Assembly (NCBI RefSeq): GCF_027533625.1
Contig: NZ_JAQAGZ010000022.1
Span: forward strand, 62,001 to 126,000
From: Paenibacillus gyeongsangnamensis
GTDB taxonomy: Bacteria > Bacillota > Bacilli > Paenibacillales > NBRC-103111
DNA length: 64,000 bases
Direction: 5' to 3'
Positions 25,058 through 33,830 of this stretch are shown piece by piece; position 1 is the first letter of the stretch; the number at the start of each line of letters is the position of its first letter. The notes below the pieces were generated by a model that did no database searches, was not told the origin of the DNA, and saw only the letters and a program-made list of their open reading frames with translations. A program made the position numbers and the translations under genes.

Positions 25058-26392
25058 ATGCGAAAAGGATTCCTTCTTGCCGCCTTACGGAGCGTGAGTT
25101 GCCTATTCGCCCTGGTGCTGTTATCCGTTGCAAGCCTTGCCGGTGCTGCGCCTCTTCCTTCTTACGTTACCATTGTGGAGGATTTGCCGCTGTATGAGAC
25201 GCCAAGCCTACACGCATCGACGGAAGGGGTAGTCGGTCCGCAAACGATGCAGGTGCTTGAAACGAAGGAAGCCGGCGGGCGAAAATGGCTTTCCGTGAAT
25301 ACGTGGCTCGGTCCGAAATGGATACAGCCAAGCTTCGATTATCAAGGCTCGGTGATGAGGAAGGAGTCGTTCGACCTGCAGCTGTACGAGGATGCCGTTC
25401 TGTACGATTACCCGTCCGAGCCTTCGAAGACGCGTTACCATATATCGCCTCAGAAGGTTCACGCGGATGCGGTCGCTTACGTATACAACCCGGGTGAACC
25501 GATGAATTGGCAGTATCGCGCGGTCCGCATCGATACATGGCTCGGCAAGAAGTGGATTATCCCGGACCGTTACCTGCCTTACGTGCAAACGACCGACGAA
25601 ACGGTTACTCTGAACACCTACACGCTGTTGTTCGGAGGGGTAACTGCCGCGCTTGATTCAGGGCCGGGCGGAATGTTCAATCATACGCTTACTTATTTGC
25701 CCACCCTCGGGATGATTGCGCCTCAGCCCGTTCAGGCCTTCGAGAAGGTAACCATCCGCTATTTCAATACCACCTGGTATCATGTGCACACGGCGTCCGG
25801 CGATGCCGCCTGGGTGAACCCGCAGCTGCATATGCCTGCCGAGATCGTGCCGGAGAACAACACCTACGAGCTGACGAGGACGACGTCGATCCATACGTAT
25901 CCGTTCGACTCCGCGTCGGCCATCGGAGCTGCCGCACCGCAGCAGATCGAGAGCTTCGAGCGGGCCGGCGACTGGATCCATGCGCATACGTGGATGGGTG
26001 ACGGTTGGCTTCGCATCAAGGACGAGAGGAAGCTCGACATGACGGACAGCGGGCATCGCGTACAGGTCGGCGTCACGCCGAACCCGTTTCCTTCCTATGA
26101 ATCGGGCGGACCGATGCATGTAGCTCTTGAAGGAACGCTTGCCGCCATCGACACGCCATACAGCAGGAGCGATATCGAGCTTCGCCTGGAAATCTATAAC
26201 GACAAGGGAGAGGCCCAGGAAATTTCCAAGACACTATATAATGTCCGCGCTGGAGAGTCCCGCTATTTTTTCATCATGGTCAGCGCCAATTTCAACTTCA
26301 GAGGAGCACAGGTGCGGCTGAAATCCGTTTCGTTCAAGCCGGCCGAAGACCGGTCGCAAGATGTGTACGCTTTGATCTCGCGCTTTGATTAA
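25058..26392 (+). CDS. Secreted protein with repeated SH3-like/GW-type modules
   Basis: 444 residues with a Sec signal peptide (basic start, hydrophobic core, AGAAP-like cleavage site near residue 30). The mature protein holds about four related modules of 70-80 residues. Each opens with short strands around a tyrosine/proline pair (DLPLYETP, AVLYDYPS, TSIHTYPF) and closes with a tryptophan motif: TWLGPKWIQP, TWLGKKWIIP, ASGDAAWVNP, TWMGDGWLRI. This resembles bacterial SH3/GW cell-wall-binding repeats. The last ~110 residues form a separate beta-rich domain with LRLEIYNDKGEAQEI. It probably sits in or on the cell envelope. No enzyme motif is visible. A terminator lies 16 bp downstream. Confidence 0.7.
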   Translation: MRKGFLLAALRSVSCLFALVLLSVASLAGAAPLPSYVTIVEDLPLYETPSLHASTEGVVGPQTMQVLETKEAGGRKWLSVNTWLGPKWIQPSFDYQGSVMRKESFDLQLYEDAVLYDYPSEPSKTRYHISPQKVHADAVAYVYNPGEPMNWQYRAVRIDTWLGKKWIIPDRYLPYVQTTDETVTLNTYTLLFGGVTAALDSGPGGMFNHTLTYLPTLGMIAPQPVQAFEKVTIRYFNTTWYHVHTASGDAAWVNPQLHMPAEIVPENNTYELTRTTSIHTYPFDSASAIGAAAPQQIESFERAGDWIHAHTWMGDGWLRIKDERKLDMTDSGHRVQVGVTPNPFPSYESGGPMHVALEGTLAAIDTPYSRSDIELRLEIYNDKGEAQEISKTLYNVRAGESRYFFIMVSANFNFRGAQVRLKSVSFKPAEDRSQDVYALISRFD

Positions 26393-26407
26393 CCAAGCTC
26401 GCAGAAC

Positions 26408-26452
26408 GAGCCTCAGAGCTTCCGCCGTCGCTTGTGGACCTGAGGCTCTTTT
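26408..26452 (+). terminator. Terminator of the SH3-like protein gene
   Basis: GAGCCTCAG (26408-26416) pairs with CTGAGGCTC (26440-26448), followed by TTTT. Confidence 0.75.
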
Positions 26453-26465
26453 GCTGCGCAGCCCG

Positions 26466-29081
26466 TTATTGCGGGTCGCTCCACGACCTCCCTCCGTCGC
26501 TGGTTACCTTGATGAAGCCGTCCAGCAGCACCCATCCAAAACCGTCTTCGCGCAGGAAAAATTGCGAAGCACCTTTTAATGGAAGGTCCGTTGTGACCGC
26601 CTGCCAGTCCTCATGATTATACGAATTCATCGTGTAGACGGTCTTGCCGTCACTGGAAATGGCCCTTCCCATATTGAGCCTGTCAAAATTCAATACCGGT
26701 ACCCCTTGGATGGCCTTCAAATGGGGGAGCGGGGTCCACGTATCCCCAGCGTCTCTCGTTTCGTAGGGGACGTACGTTTTTTCCCCGTTCTGCACCAATT
26801 CGGCGATGAAGATGCCATGATAATCGCTTTCCTGGTCGAAGGCGGGCGGATAGATGGTGGCGGTAGCCTTCCTAAATTCGGCGGGGACTTCAATGGGCTG
26901 AAGGGCCCAGGTTCGGCCGCCGTCCTGCGTCCGGTAGAACGGGAAGCCCTCCTGCCCTTGAGCATTCGTACCGATCCAGCCTTCCTTCTCCTTGCGGAAG
27001 CTGATTCCCGTCGGGTAGCCGGGAATGCCGGCTGTCAAATCGCCGACACGCGTCCATGATCTGCCGCGGTCGTCCGACCTGTAGAGCGATTTGTGCATCT
27101 GTCCTGCCGATGGCGAAGAGGTTAGCATCACATAATCGGGACTAAAGTCAAAATGCGCTCGATACGACGTTACGTCGGACGATGTTTCCCACGTCTCCGT
27201 TGTCGGCAGCGCCGCCGTTTCCCAGCCCCCCTCATAAAGACGATGGGAAGCGACGAGCTTCTTGTCTTCCGTGAGGTAGAAAGCAAACCCCTTATACGGG
27301 TCGCTAAAGTCGGCGGCTATCAGGCGATCCTTGTCGCCGATGCCGTCCGGAACAATGACATCCCATGATTTTCCTGTATTCGTCGTATGAAGCAGCTTCC
27401 CGCCGCCGTTCCAGCCGAAGCCTTCGTTCCCGTCCATGCCGACAATGCGGGACACCCGGTCCCGGTAGTCGACGTAAAAACGGGCCACGTCGATGTACGG
27501 ATCGTACCGCCGGGGGGCCGGGATCGATAGATCTGACCGCAGCGTAATCCGATATCGCCCTTTTCCGTGGTTCAGCGGAAGCGATGCCGTAAAACGTCCT
27601 GCATCAAACGGAATTTGCTCCGTTTCGCGGTCCGTCCATTGGGCGGCATCCTCCTTCTCAATCACCGCAAGGAGTCCCTTCCCGAGCGCTTTGATGACGG
27701 CTCCTCCGACCTCCACCTTGCCGTTATCGGTCCGGACTTGGCCGGTAGCCGGCGTATCGAGAGTGATCGAGCTGAAATCGCCGAACCCGAACGGCAGATC
27801 GCCGTAATTGATCACAGGCATCATCCGCTCCGGCGTGATGGAATGAATAAACGTCTTGCTGTACAAGATGCGTTGGCGTACGCGGTACTCGACCTTGACC
27901 GCATTGTCGCCTATATCCATGGGAACAGCGGAGGCGAACTCATAGATCGGAGCGCCGCTCGGCGTCTTCTGCTCGGAGGATCTCATCGTGGAACTTCCGT
28001 GGAACGTTGTTCCGCTTCTCGCAGCGGTTACGAAGAGCATCGGCAAATCCGTCGTAAGCGGCGCGAACAGCAGTCCCTTCACCCCGTACCAGTAGCTGTA
28101 TACGCTCTCCGGTATCCCGAAATCTTTTACATCGTATCTTGCATAATCGATCTCCAGCAGCCTTGTAACCGGATCCCAGTTGCCGGTATAGCCGAACATC
28201 TCCTTCAAATCGTATTCAAACATATAAAGCTCCCCGCCCTGCTTCACGGCGGGAAACGTCAGCTTCGTCTCGTTGTCCTTCCCACCGAACCAGTACAGTT
28301 CCGCCGTCTCGAGATCCGGCCCGATGCGAAATCCGCAGGTATCGTTATGGACGTAGAGGCCGTCTCCCTGTTTGTCTGTTTTATAGCCAAGCAGGTCCGC
28401 CATCCGCTCAACGGAAAGCATCGCCCGGCCGTCCTGTCCGAAGCCGATTCGCTGATCCCCGAAATACATGCCGTCATCTTCAAACTGGATGGAAAACCGG
28501 TTGCTTGACATATGCTCGATCTGAAGCGGATATTCGGCGCTTTGAGCTGCCCTCCCGTCGGCCGCTGCAGCTTTATTTTCCGTAAATGAGACCGTGCGCG
28601 TCTCCCCGTTCCATTCCAGACGGCCGAGCAGCGGAGCGAGATCCTGCAGGAATACCGCCGTTTTTCCTCCGATGTTGAACGAGGGAATTTCTTTTCCGAG
28701 CGCGACCGTGCGGATATCCGTTGCCAGCACATCGGCGATTTTGTTCCCCTGCGCATGGTTTCCGCTGACATCCGAGGTGTAAGCCGGTTGAATCTTCTTA
28801 CCGGGGTTCGGGTAAATGTCGACCCGCCGTTCGGGCGGATCCCACGACACGTCGAAGCCGTAGCTGCGCAAATCCTCGACGACAATGGCCGTATTGCCGC
28901 CGATGTTCATGGAACGGATCGCCTCTCCGTTGACGAAGGCGCGAATATCTGTGGACAGCACGCTGCCGATAACCGTTCTGACAGCCACGTTTGTCGATTG
29001 CGCCAAAGACGGCTGGCTCGGGGTAACCGTCACAGCCGTACATACGATGGCAGCCAGCACTGCGATAGATTTTCGTATCAT
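26466..29081 (-). CDS. Secreted protein with copper-amine-oxidase-N-like domains and BNR/YCF48-like propeller repeats
   Basis: 871 residues with a signal peptide (IAVLAAIVCTAVTVTPSQPSLAQS). Two tandem Cu_amine_oxidN1-like modules follow: INGEA/IRSMNIGGNTAIVVEDLRSYGFDVSWD near residue 50 and VALGKEIPSFNIGGKTAVFLQDLAPLLGRLEW near 120. A third, weaker copy lies near 220. The second half contains sialidase/Asp-box type repeats (TTNTGKSWDVI, SDDRGRSWTRVGD, TQDGGRTWALQPIE, TRDAGDTWTPL, TSDGGRSWSD), i.e. a beta-propeller. Such architectures are common on Paenibacillus cell surfaces; the catalytic or binding role is unknown. It converges with the previous gene and shares its terminator region. The start has AAAGGAG 11 bases upstream. 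Confidence 0.75.
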   Translation of the reverse strand: MIRKSIAVLAAIVCTAVTVTPSQPSLAQSTNVAVRTVIGSVLSTDIRAFVNGEAIRSMNIGGNTAIVVEDLRSYGFDVSWDPPERRVDIYPNPGKKIQPAYTSDVSGNHAQGNKIADVLATDIRTVALGKEIPSFNIGGKTAVFLQDLAPLLGRLEWNGETRTVSFTENKAAAADGRAAQSAEYPLQIEHMSSNRFSIQFEDDGMYFGDQRIGFGQDGRAMLSVERMADLLGYKTDKQGDGLYVHNDTCGFRIGPDLETAELYWFGGKDNETKLTFPAVKQGGELYMFEYDLKEMFGYTGNWDPVTRLLEIDYARYDVKDFGIPESVYSYWYGVKGLLFAPLTTDLPMLFVTAARSGTTFHGSSTMRSSEQKTPSGAPIYEFASAVPMDIGDNAVKVEYRVRQRILYSKTFIHSITPERMMPVINYGDLPFGFGDFSSITLDTPATGQVRTDNGKVEVGGAVIKALGKGLLAVIEKEDAAQWTDRETEQIPFDAGRFTASLPLNHGKGRYRITLRSDLSIPAPRRYDPYIDVARFYVDYRDRVSRIVGMDGNEGFGWNGGGKLLHTTNTGKSWDVIVPDGIGDKDRLIAADFSDPYKGFAFYLTEDKKLVASHRLYEGGWETAALPTTETWETSSDVTSYRAHFDFSPDYVMLTSSPSAGQMHKSLYRSDDRGRSWTRVGDLTAGIPGYPTGISFRKEKEGWIGTNAQGQEGFPFYRTQDGGRTWALQPIEVPAEFRKATATIYPPAFDQESDYHGIFIAELVQNGEKTYVPYETRDAGDTWTPLPHLKAIQGVPVLNFDRLNMGRAISSDGKTVYTMNSYNHEDWQAVTTDLPLKGASQFFLREDGFGWVLLDGFIKVTSDGGRSWSDPQ

Positions 29082-29270
29082 AGGGGCTGATGCTCCTTTT
29101 CAGGAATATACGAACACCCCATTAAACGATTGAAAAAGGGAAAAGTTGCATAATTGGCCTTCTTTTAACTGTCGCGGCGACGGCTGACGGGTTGGGCAAG
29201 CTATCCGCAGAAATCGATGAACCGGCAAGTCAATTGTGAACGGGTAAATTCGATCGATCATTATGCCTAA

Positions 29271-29299
29271 AAGAGCTGTCATCCTTTGAAATTGGAAAC
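29271..29299 (+). pseudogene. Remnant of a second YafY-type regulator 5' end
   Basis: AAAAGAGCTGTCATCCTTTG and the next nine bases match the ribosome site and first codons of the WYL regulator gene at 10297-10326 with one deletion and one substitution. The frame stops after about 15 codons and no other part of the gene is found. Confidence 0.5.
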
Positions 29300-29354
29300 C
29301 ATCATTATTGCTCGGGAATCATCCTCGCGCTGCCGCTTCGGGCAGCGCACATGA

Positions 29355-29405
29355 CAAGACCAAGATCAGCCCGCTCATCCCGGGGAGGTCTTGGCCTCAT
29401 TTTTT
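29355..29405 (+). terminator. Terminator next to repeat copy A
   Basis: CAAGACC pairs with GGTCTTG across a CCCG/CGGG inner stem, followed by CCTCATTTTTT. A second hairpin, GCGCTGCC/GGGCAGCGC, lies just before it at 29329-29349. No gene obviously uses it now; it may belong to the lost regulator. Confidence 0.55.
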
Positions 29406-29509
29406 AGTTGATGCGAAGCTATAAGTTTTCGTAACTTATAGCTTCGCATCAACCTTGGTAAACGCGCTGGTCCTTGTAAGGCAAGGACGGCGTAGCCGTT
29501 TATCCTGGT
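29406..29509 (+). repeat. Terminator-associated dispersed repeat, copy A
   Basis: About 104 bp, AGTTGATGCGAAGC... to ...CCGTTTATCCTGG. Its first half is a perfect 21-bp hairpin (29407-29427 with 29433-29453, loop TTCGT). Copies B (48570-48673) and C (52016-52243) share the 3' part from GCTTCGCATCAACCTT onward almost identically. All three begin directly at the T-run of a terminator. Confidence 0.85.
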
Positions 29510-29647
29510 AATCCGCGTCAAGCTGACGTTATTGCAGTATGCAAACGGCGAGCTCAGGATGTATGATAGGAGAATAGAGTTACACTATTGTAAGGAGTTA
29601 TCGTTTATCTTTAACGTTGACATCGGACGATGAAAGGGGAGGCTCGG

Positions 29648-30490
29648 ATGGAAGGGCGGCAGCTTCAGCTCATGCGCAGTTACCTGGAAAATACGCAGAT
29701 TACGCTGCAGACGGCGCATTACACGAAAGTCGGGGCCAATTGGCGGGAAACGCATCAGGTGCCGGATATTACCCGGCTCTATTATATCCGCGAGGGCGAA
29801 GGCTGGATCCGCTTGCGCAACCGGCTGTACCATCCGAAGCCGGGCCAGCTGCTGCTGCTGCCGGCGGGGATGAGGCTTTCGTACGGGCGCTTGAACGAGA
29901 ACGGCTTCGGCAAATATTGGTGTCATATTACCGCAGCGGTCGGGGAAGTGAACCTGTTCCAAATGCTGGAGCTCCCCCACTGCATCGATGTCCGGGACGA
30001 GCTGTGGATGGAAGCCAAGTTCAAGGCGCTGGTTGAGCAGTACAGCAACCCTTCGCTTACCGCACCTCTCCGCATCAAGTCGCTGCTGCTGGAGATCATC
30101 TCAGCCTACATGGAGCAGGCGATGGAGCAGGAGACGGAGCGCAGCCTCCGGCTGACCCCTACGACCGAGACGGGCAAAATCAACACCGTCCTCCAGTACG
30201 TCGACGAGCATTTGCAGGAGCAGATGACCGTCGACGAGCTCGCGCGGCTTGTGCATTTTCACCCGAATTATTTCATGCAGTATTTCAAAACGATGCTGGG
30301 CCTGTCGCCGATCGCCTATATCAACCGCAAACGGATGGAGCTGGCGAAGGTGCTACTGCAGGACAGCGGCAGAACCGTCACCGATGTGGCCGAGCAGGTC
30401 GGACTGGAGCTGTACTACTTCTCCCGCCTGTTCAAAAAACAAACCGGCCTCTCCCCAAGCGAGTACCGGAAAAATGCACTGCTGCGCTGA
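29648..30490 (+). CDS. AraC-family transcriptional regulator
   Basis: 280 residues from ATG 29648 with GGGGAGG just upstream; an ATG at 29630 is in frame but has no ribosome site. The N-terminal cupin-like ligand domain is seen in DITRLYYIREGEGWIRLRNRLYHPKPGQLLLLPAG. The C-terminus has two helix-turn-helix motifs: MTVDELARLVHFHPNYFMQYFKTMLGLSPIAYI and VTDVAEQVGLELYYFSRLFKKQTGLSPSEYRK, the standard AraC/XylS domain. The family in Paenibacillus usually controls sugar uptake or glycosidase genes. No such partner is adjacent here, so the target is unknown. Confidence 0.88.
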   Translation: MEGRQLQLMRSYLENTQITLQTAHYTKVGANWRETHQVPDITRLYYIREGEGWIRLRNRLYHPKPGQLLLLPAGMRLSYGRLNENGFGKYWCHITAAVGEVNLFQMLELPHCIDVRDELWMEAKFKALVEQYSNPSLTAPLRIKSLLLEIISAYMEQAMEQETERSLRLTPTTETGKINTVLQYVDEHLQEQMTVDELARLVHFHPNYFMQYFKTMLGLSPIAYINRKRMELAKVLLQDSGRTVTDVAEQVGLELYYFSRLFKKQTGLSPSEYRKNALLR

Positions 30491-30498
30491 TCCTGCAC

Positions 30499-30927
30499 CT
30501 AACGGTGCCGCGTCAGCAAATACAGAAACCAGACGGCGTGATTCTGTTCATCGGCCGCCGCACGCCGGAACTGATCCTTGCCGTAGGGGTCCACGCTCTT
30601 CTCGGCGATGTTAAGGTAAAAATCCACGGTTTCTTGTTCGTCCTTAAAAGCGAACTCGAGCCCCGCCCGGTAGTCCGACGGACATGGCTCCGTGATGTGA
30701 GGGGCGGGCTTCCTCCCGGTCAAGCCGGTATAAATTTTGGAAGTCACTTGAAAATGACGAATTTCATCGTTTCGAATTTCAAGAATTCGCTTCCTTGCTT
30801 CTTCTTCGGGTGCCAACTTGGCCAATTGCTCATAGCAAGCGATGGCGCTGTATTCCCCGTTGACCGCTTTTGCAATGTCGGCGATGAGAGCCGAATCCGC
30901 AGGGCGCAAATAAGAATTGAAATACAT
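30499..30927 (-). CDS. Ferritin-like/rubrerythrin-type protein
   Basis: 142 residues from ATG 30927, with GGGGGG 6 bases upstream. A four-helix bundle with two ExxH-type motifs: NGEYSAIACYEQLAKLAPEEEARKRILEIRNDEIRHFQ in the first half and FKDEQETVDFYLNIAEKS...RRAAADEQNHAVWFLYLL in the second. Glu and His spacing fits a di-iron ferritin-like domain of the rubrerythrin/spore-coat (YhjR-like) group. There is no rubredoxin domain. Possible roles are peroxide reduction or a spore component. It converges with the AraC gene with only 8 bp between stops. Confidence 0.75.
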   Translation of the reverse strand: MYFNSYLRPADSALIADIAKAVNGEYSAIACYEQLAKLAPEEEARKRILEIRNDEIRHFQVTSKIYTGLTGRKPAPHITEPCPSDYRAGLEFAFKDEQETVDFYLNIAEKSVDPYGKDQFRRAAADEQNHAVWFLYLLTRHR

Positions 30928-31114
30928 TTCGATCCCCCCCATGAATCAACCTGCTGTTAACTTATGCGGGAATTGGGCTAACGTGTATTGTCCACGGGAG
31001 ATAGTCTAAAGAAGCGGTAACCCGCCAAGCCAAAAGTGTGCCGATCGTTCGGTGGCGCTTCAAGTTAAACGCGGTCCGGTTCAGGCCCCTTTGATGGCTT
31101 CGGAAGCCGTCATC

Positions 31115-31867
31115 TTACAATTTCCTGGCCGTCACCAGCAAACGCGACGCATTCGTCCGGATGCCCTTAGGCGTCCGGTACTCCCGGATGAACCGGCGAA
31201 GCGTGGCTTCGTCCCCTTCCTCCTCTCCATAGCGAGGGACAATCGGCGTATGCTTCAGCAAGAAGACCAAATCCTCCTCCTCCGCATAATATTCCGCCGC
31301 ATCATACTCATAGGCCTGCACCTCCACAAAGCCGACCTCCTCCAGCTCGGCTTCGAGCCTCATCCGGAGCGTACCCGGCTTGTCGTCAAAATGCTGCCCC
31401 CGGCCCAACGCCATCTTCAGGTTCCTCTTGTCGCTTTCCGCTACCTGTTGGGTCAGGAACCGGCCGCCCTTCGTCAGCACCCGGTAAGCCTCTTTAGCTG
31501 AGAACTCCGAATGCCTGCAAGATACCACGTCAAAAAAGCCGCCCGGAAAAGTGAGCCTCCCGGCCTCCATCGGCAGGATGCGTATATTGGTCCGCCCGGA
31601 GCGGGATACATTGCGTTCCGCCGTCCGGACCATTGCCGGAGACCGGTCAATTCCGACGCATAGCAGGGCGGCACCGGCTGCGGAGATCAGCGCCTCGGCG
31701 CCGCCGGTGCCGATGTCGAGCAGCAGGACGGACGGGCGGCAGCATTTTGCCACCTCGTCGTAGAAGTCCCATGCCGCGCCTTCCGTAACGCAGCGCAGAC
31801 GGCTGAAATCCCAGCCGTTCGCCTCGCCGACGCGGTCATAGAAGCTTGGATCGTCGTGCGGATTCAT
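31115..31867 (-). CDS. Class I SAM-dependent methyltransferase
   Basis: 250 residues. Motif I is VLLLDIGTGGAEAL (about residue 48), motif II CVGIDRSPAMVRTA, a later LTFPGGFFDVVSCRHSEF and VLTKGGRFLTQQV, the usual order of the UbiE/COQ5-like methyltransferase fold. The acceptor cannot be predicted. Its ATG overlaps the TGA of the upstream GNAT gene (ATGA), so the two are translationally coupled and probably modify related substrates. Confidence 0.85.
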   Translation of the reverse strand: MNPHDDPSFYDRVGEANGWDFSRLRCVTEGAAWDFYDEVAKCCRPSVLLLDIGTGGAEALISAAGAALLCVGIDRSPAMVRTAERNVSRSGRTNIRILPMEAGRLTFPGGFFDVVSCRHSEFSAKEAYRVLTKGGRFLTQQVAESDKRNLKMALGRGQHFDDKPGTLRMRLEAELEEVGFVEVQAYEYDAAEYYAEEEDLVFLLKHTPIVPRYGEEEGDEATLRRFIREYRTPKGIRTNASRLLVTARKL

Positions 31868-32406
31868 GATCGTTCACGGCTCCTCTCCATCACAAAATAT
31901 TCGTAATCCGCTCCATCGGACAGCCGGATAGGCTGCACGAAGCGGAATCCGGCTTTGCCCAGCACCCTTCGGGAAGCCGTATTGAACGGCTTGACGATGG
32001 CCGTGATTTCCTGCAAGCCGGTGCATCCGAAGATGTAGGAGACCATCCCGGACACCGCTTCGGCAGCGTAACCTCTACCGCGGTAATCTTTGGATATCGC
32101 GTAAGCGATCTCCCTTTCGTCCGGCGGGAGCTTGCCGTTCGGGAAGACGCCGCACCAGCCGATCAGCTTCCTCTCCCGCTTGTGCTCTGCCGCGAGGAGG
32201 ATCCGTACATCCCCAGCGTGAATTTTCGTATAAGAACCGGTGACGAAGCGGAGGAAGTCCGTTAACTGTTCCTTGGTCATGTTCCAATCGGGCAGGATAT
32301 CGGTGATCTCCTTTTGCCGGGTGAGCAGGTACAGAGCTTCATCGTCCTCCAGGGTGAATTCCCGCAGCGCGAGCGAATTCGTTTCAAAACCGAGCGGACG
32401 TTTCAT
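31864..32406 (-). CDS. GNAT acetyltransferase (RimJ/RimL type)
   Basis: 180 residues from ATG 32406, with GAGGAGG 7 bases upstream; the longer open frame upstream is repeat sequence. The RimJ/RimL-like start FETNSLALREFTLEDDEALYLL and the acetyl-CoA loop SKDYRGRGYAAEAVSGMVSYIFG are clear, as is the C-terminal NTASRRVLGKAGFRF. It may acetylate a ribosomal protein N-terminus, an amino acid or an antibiotic. First gene of a two-gene minus-strand unit with the methyltransferase. Confidence 0.85.
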   Translation of the reverse strand: MKRPLGFETNSLALREFTLEDDEALYLLTRQKEITDILPDWNMTKEQLTDFLRFVTGSYTKIHAGDVRILLAAEHKRERKLIGWCGVFPNGKLPPDEREIAYAISKDYRGRGYAAEAVSGMVSYIFGCTGLQEITAIVKPFNTASRRVLGKAGFRFVQPIRLSDGADYEYFVMERSRERS

Positions 32407-32558
32407 GCGCATGCCTCCTCTTTTAAACCCACCATACCATAAGAGGATCCGGGATCGGGAGGAAAGATCAGCTGAAACAAATTTACCCGTGAACGGTGGA
32501 TAGGGGGAGGCGGTGGCTTGAAATGCGATGAGTGGAAGGCGTGAGACGGGAGTGGGGG

Positions 32559-32700
32559 GAAGTACGGGGGAAGTGAGGGAGAAGTGCAGGGGAAGTGAAG
32601 GGGAAGTGAGGGAGAAGTAAGGAGAAGTGAGGTGAAGTGAGGAAAAGTGCGGGCGAAATACGGTCGAAATGCGGTCGAAATGCGGTCGAAGTGCGGGCGT
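32559..32700. repeat. 11-bp tandem repeat (GAAGTGNGGNN)
   Basis: About 13 units of 10-11 bp in a row. The first eight follow GAAGTGAGGGN; the last four follow GAAATGCGGTC. Strand asymmetry is extreme: the + strand has almost no C in the first part. It lies between two divergent promoters regions (GNAT unit to the left, AraC gene end to the right) and codes for nothing convincing. Confidence 0.85.
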
Positions 32701-32829
32701 GTAGCGAATAGGTACTTGTTGGTCCAACCTTAGCCCCGGAGTCTATGCGGACGAGCCATCAGTGCGGATTTTTCCTATTGCATAATCTCTCCTTAAGGCA
32801 ATGGATCCTTCGTACCGCACGTTTTTGGT

Positions 32830-33708
32830 TCATTTCGCCCGAGGCGCACGCTTGAATCGGTTCGGCGTCATGCCCACGTGCTTCTTGAACAGCTGGCAAA
32901 AGTAGGAAAAATTGCCGAGGCCTACGGCTTGGCCAATCTCCTGTACGCTGAGGCTCGACGTCTGCAGCAGCCAGCAGGCCTGCCGGATGCGCCGGGCCGT
33001 CAAATACTCGGTGATGCTGCTGCCGACCGTCTGGCGGAACACGGCGGAGACGTGGTTCGGCGACAGATGCACCTCTTGGGCGAGCCGCCCCAGCTCAAAC
33101 GGCTCCATATAGTGCCCCTCGATCCACGTCATGGCCTGCTCCGCTACGCTGGACGATTTGCGCGGGAGCATCGGAAGCTCCTCGCCCAGCCGCATCGCCG
33201 CTTCCACGGCAGGACGGCACGTATGGATGAGCGCGGTGAGGAACAGCATTTGTTCCTCCAGCAGTCGGTCGGGCGAGGAAGGCGTGAGGCTCCGCATGTG
33301 CGCGTGAAACAAGCGGTCGATCTCGTCTGCGGGGAGGCCGCGGATCATTTGAGGTGCAAGCGGATCCTTCCAGAGCGTCTGGAAGAAGCTGCGCAGTCCC
33401 GGGAACGGCGCCAGCGTCTCGTCCAGCACGGAAGGCTCGAAGACGAACAGCGAGCGGACGTAGGCTTGTCCTTCCCCGAGATTGACCCGGATCCGGTGGA
33501 GCTGGAACGGCTTGAAATAGAACAGGACGCCCGGCGACAGCTCGAAAATCTGTTGCTCAACAACGACCGTTCCCGTTCCGACGTGAACGTATAACATTTC
33601 CATCCCCTGATGGGCATGATAAATTTCCGCAAATTCCTTCGTCCGGTCCTTGTAAAAAGAAAGCTGGGCCGGATGCTGGTTCATATTCATGTAGTTGATC
33701 TGCTTCAT
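32830..33708 (-). CDS. AraC-family regulator of the glycoside hydrolase locus
   Basis: 292 residues from ATG 33708 with AAGGGATG upstream; an ATG at 33756 is in frame without a ribosome site. N-terminal cupin domain with EFAEIYHAHQGMEMLYVHVGTG and FYFKPFQLHRIRV. C-terminal AraC domain: FELGRLAQEVHLSPNHVSAVFRQTVGSSITEYL and VQEIGQAVGLGNFSYFCQLFKKHVGMTPNRFKR. It is divergent from the GH2-GH88 genes, 122 bp apart, and very probably regulates them in response to a sugar. Confidence 0.88.
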   Translation of the reverse strand: MKQINYMNMNQHPAQLSFYKDRTKEFAEIYHAHQGMEMLYVHVGTGTVVVEQQIFELSPGVLFYFKPFQLHRIRVNLGEGQAYVRSLFVFEPSVLDETLAPFPGLRSFFQTLWKDPLAPQMIRGLPADEIDRLFHAHMRSLTPSSPDRLLEEQMLFLTALIHTCRPAVEAAMRLGEELPMLPRKSSSVAEQAMTWIEGHYMEPFELGRLAQEVHLSPNHVSAVFRQTVGSSITEYLTARRIRQACWLLQTSSLSVQEIGQAVGLGNFSYFCQLFKKHVGMTPNRFKRAPRAK

Positions 33709-33830
33709 GTCGCACATCCCTTGATTGGCTGCCGTAATATAACAACATTTTATCATAAGAGGGCCAAACTTTCCGAGCGCATTTTCTGCTATGCTTGAAG
33801 CATCTTATCGCTTAAGGGGATGTTCTGTCT

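Noticed and set aside
32407..32727. N-terminal extension of the GNAT gene through the 11-bp repeat
   Set aside because: The extension only translates the tandem repeat (Ser/Leu/Pro/Phe-rich). The real start at 32406 has a good ribosome site and begins at the family N-terminus.
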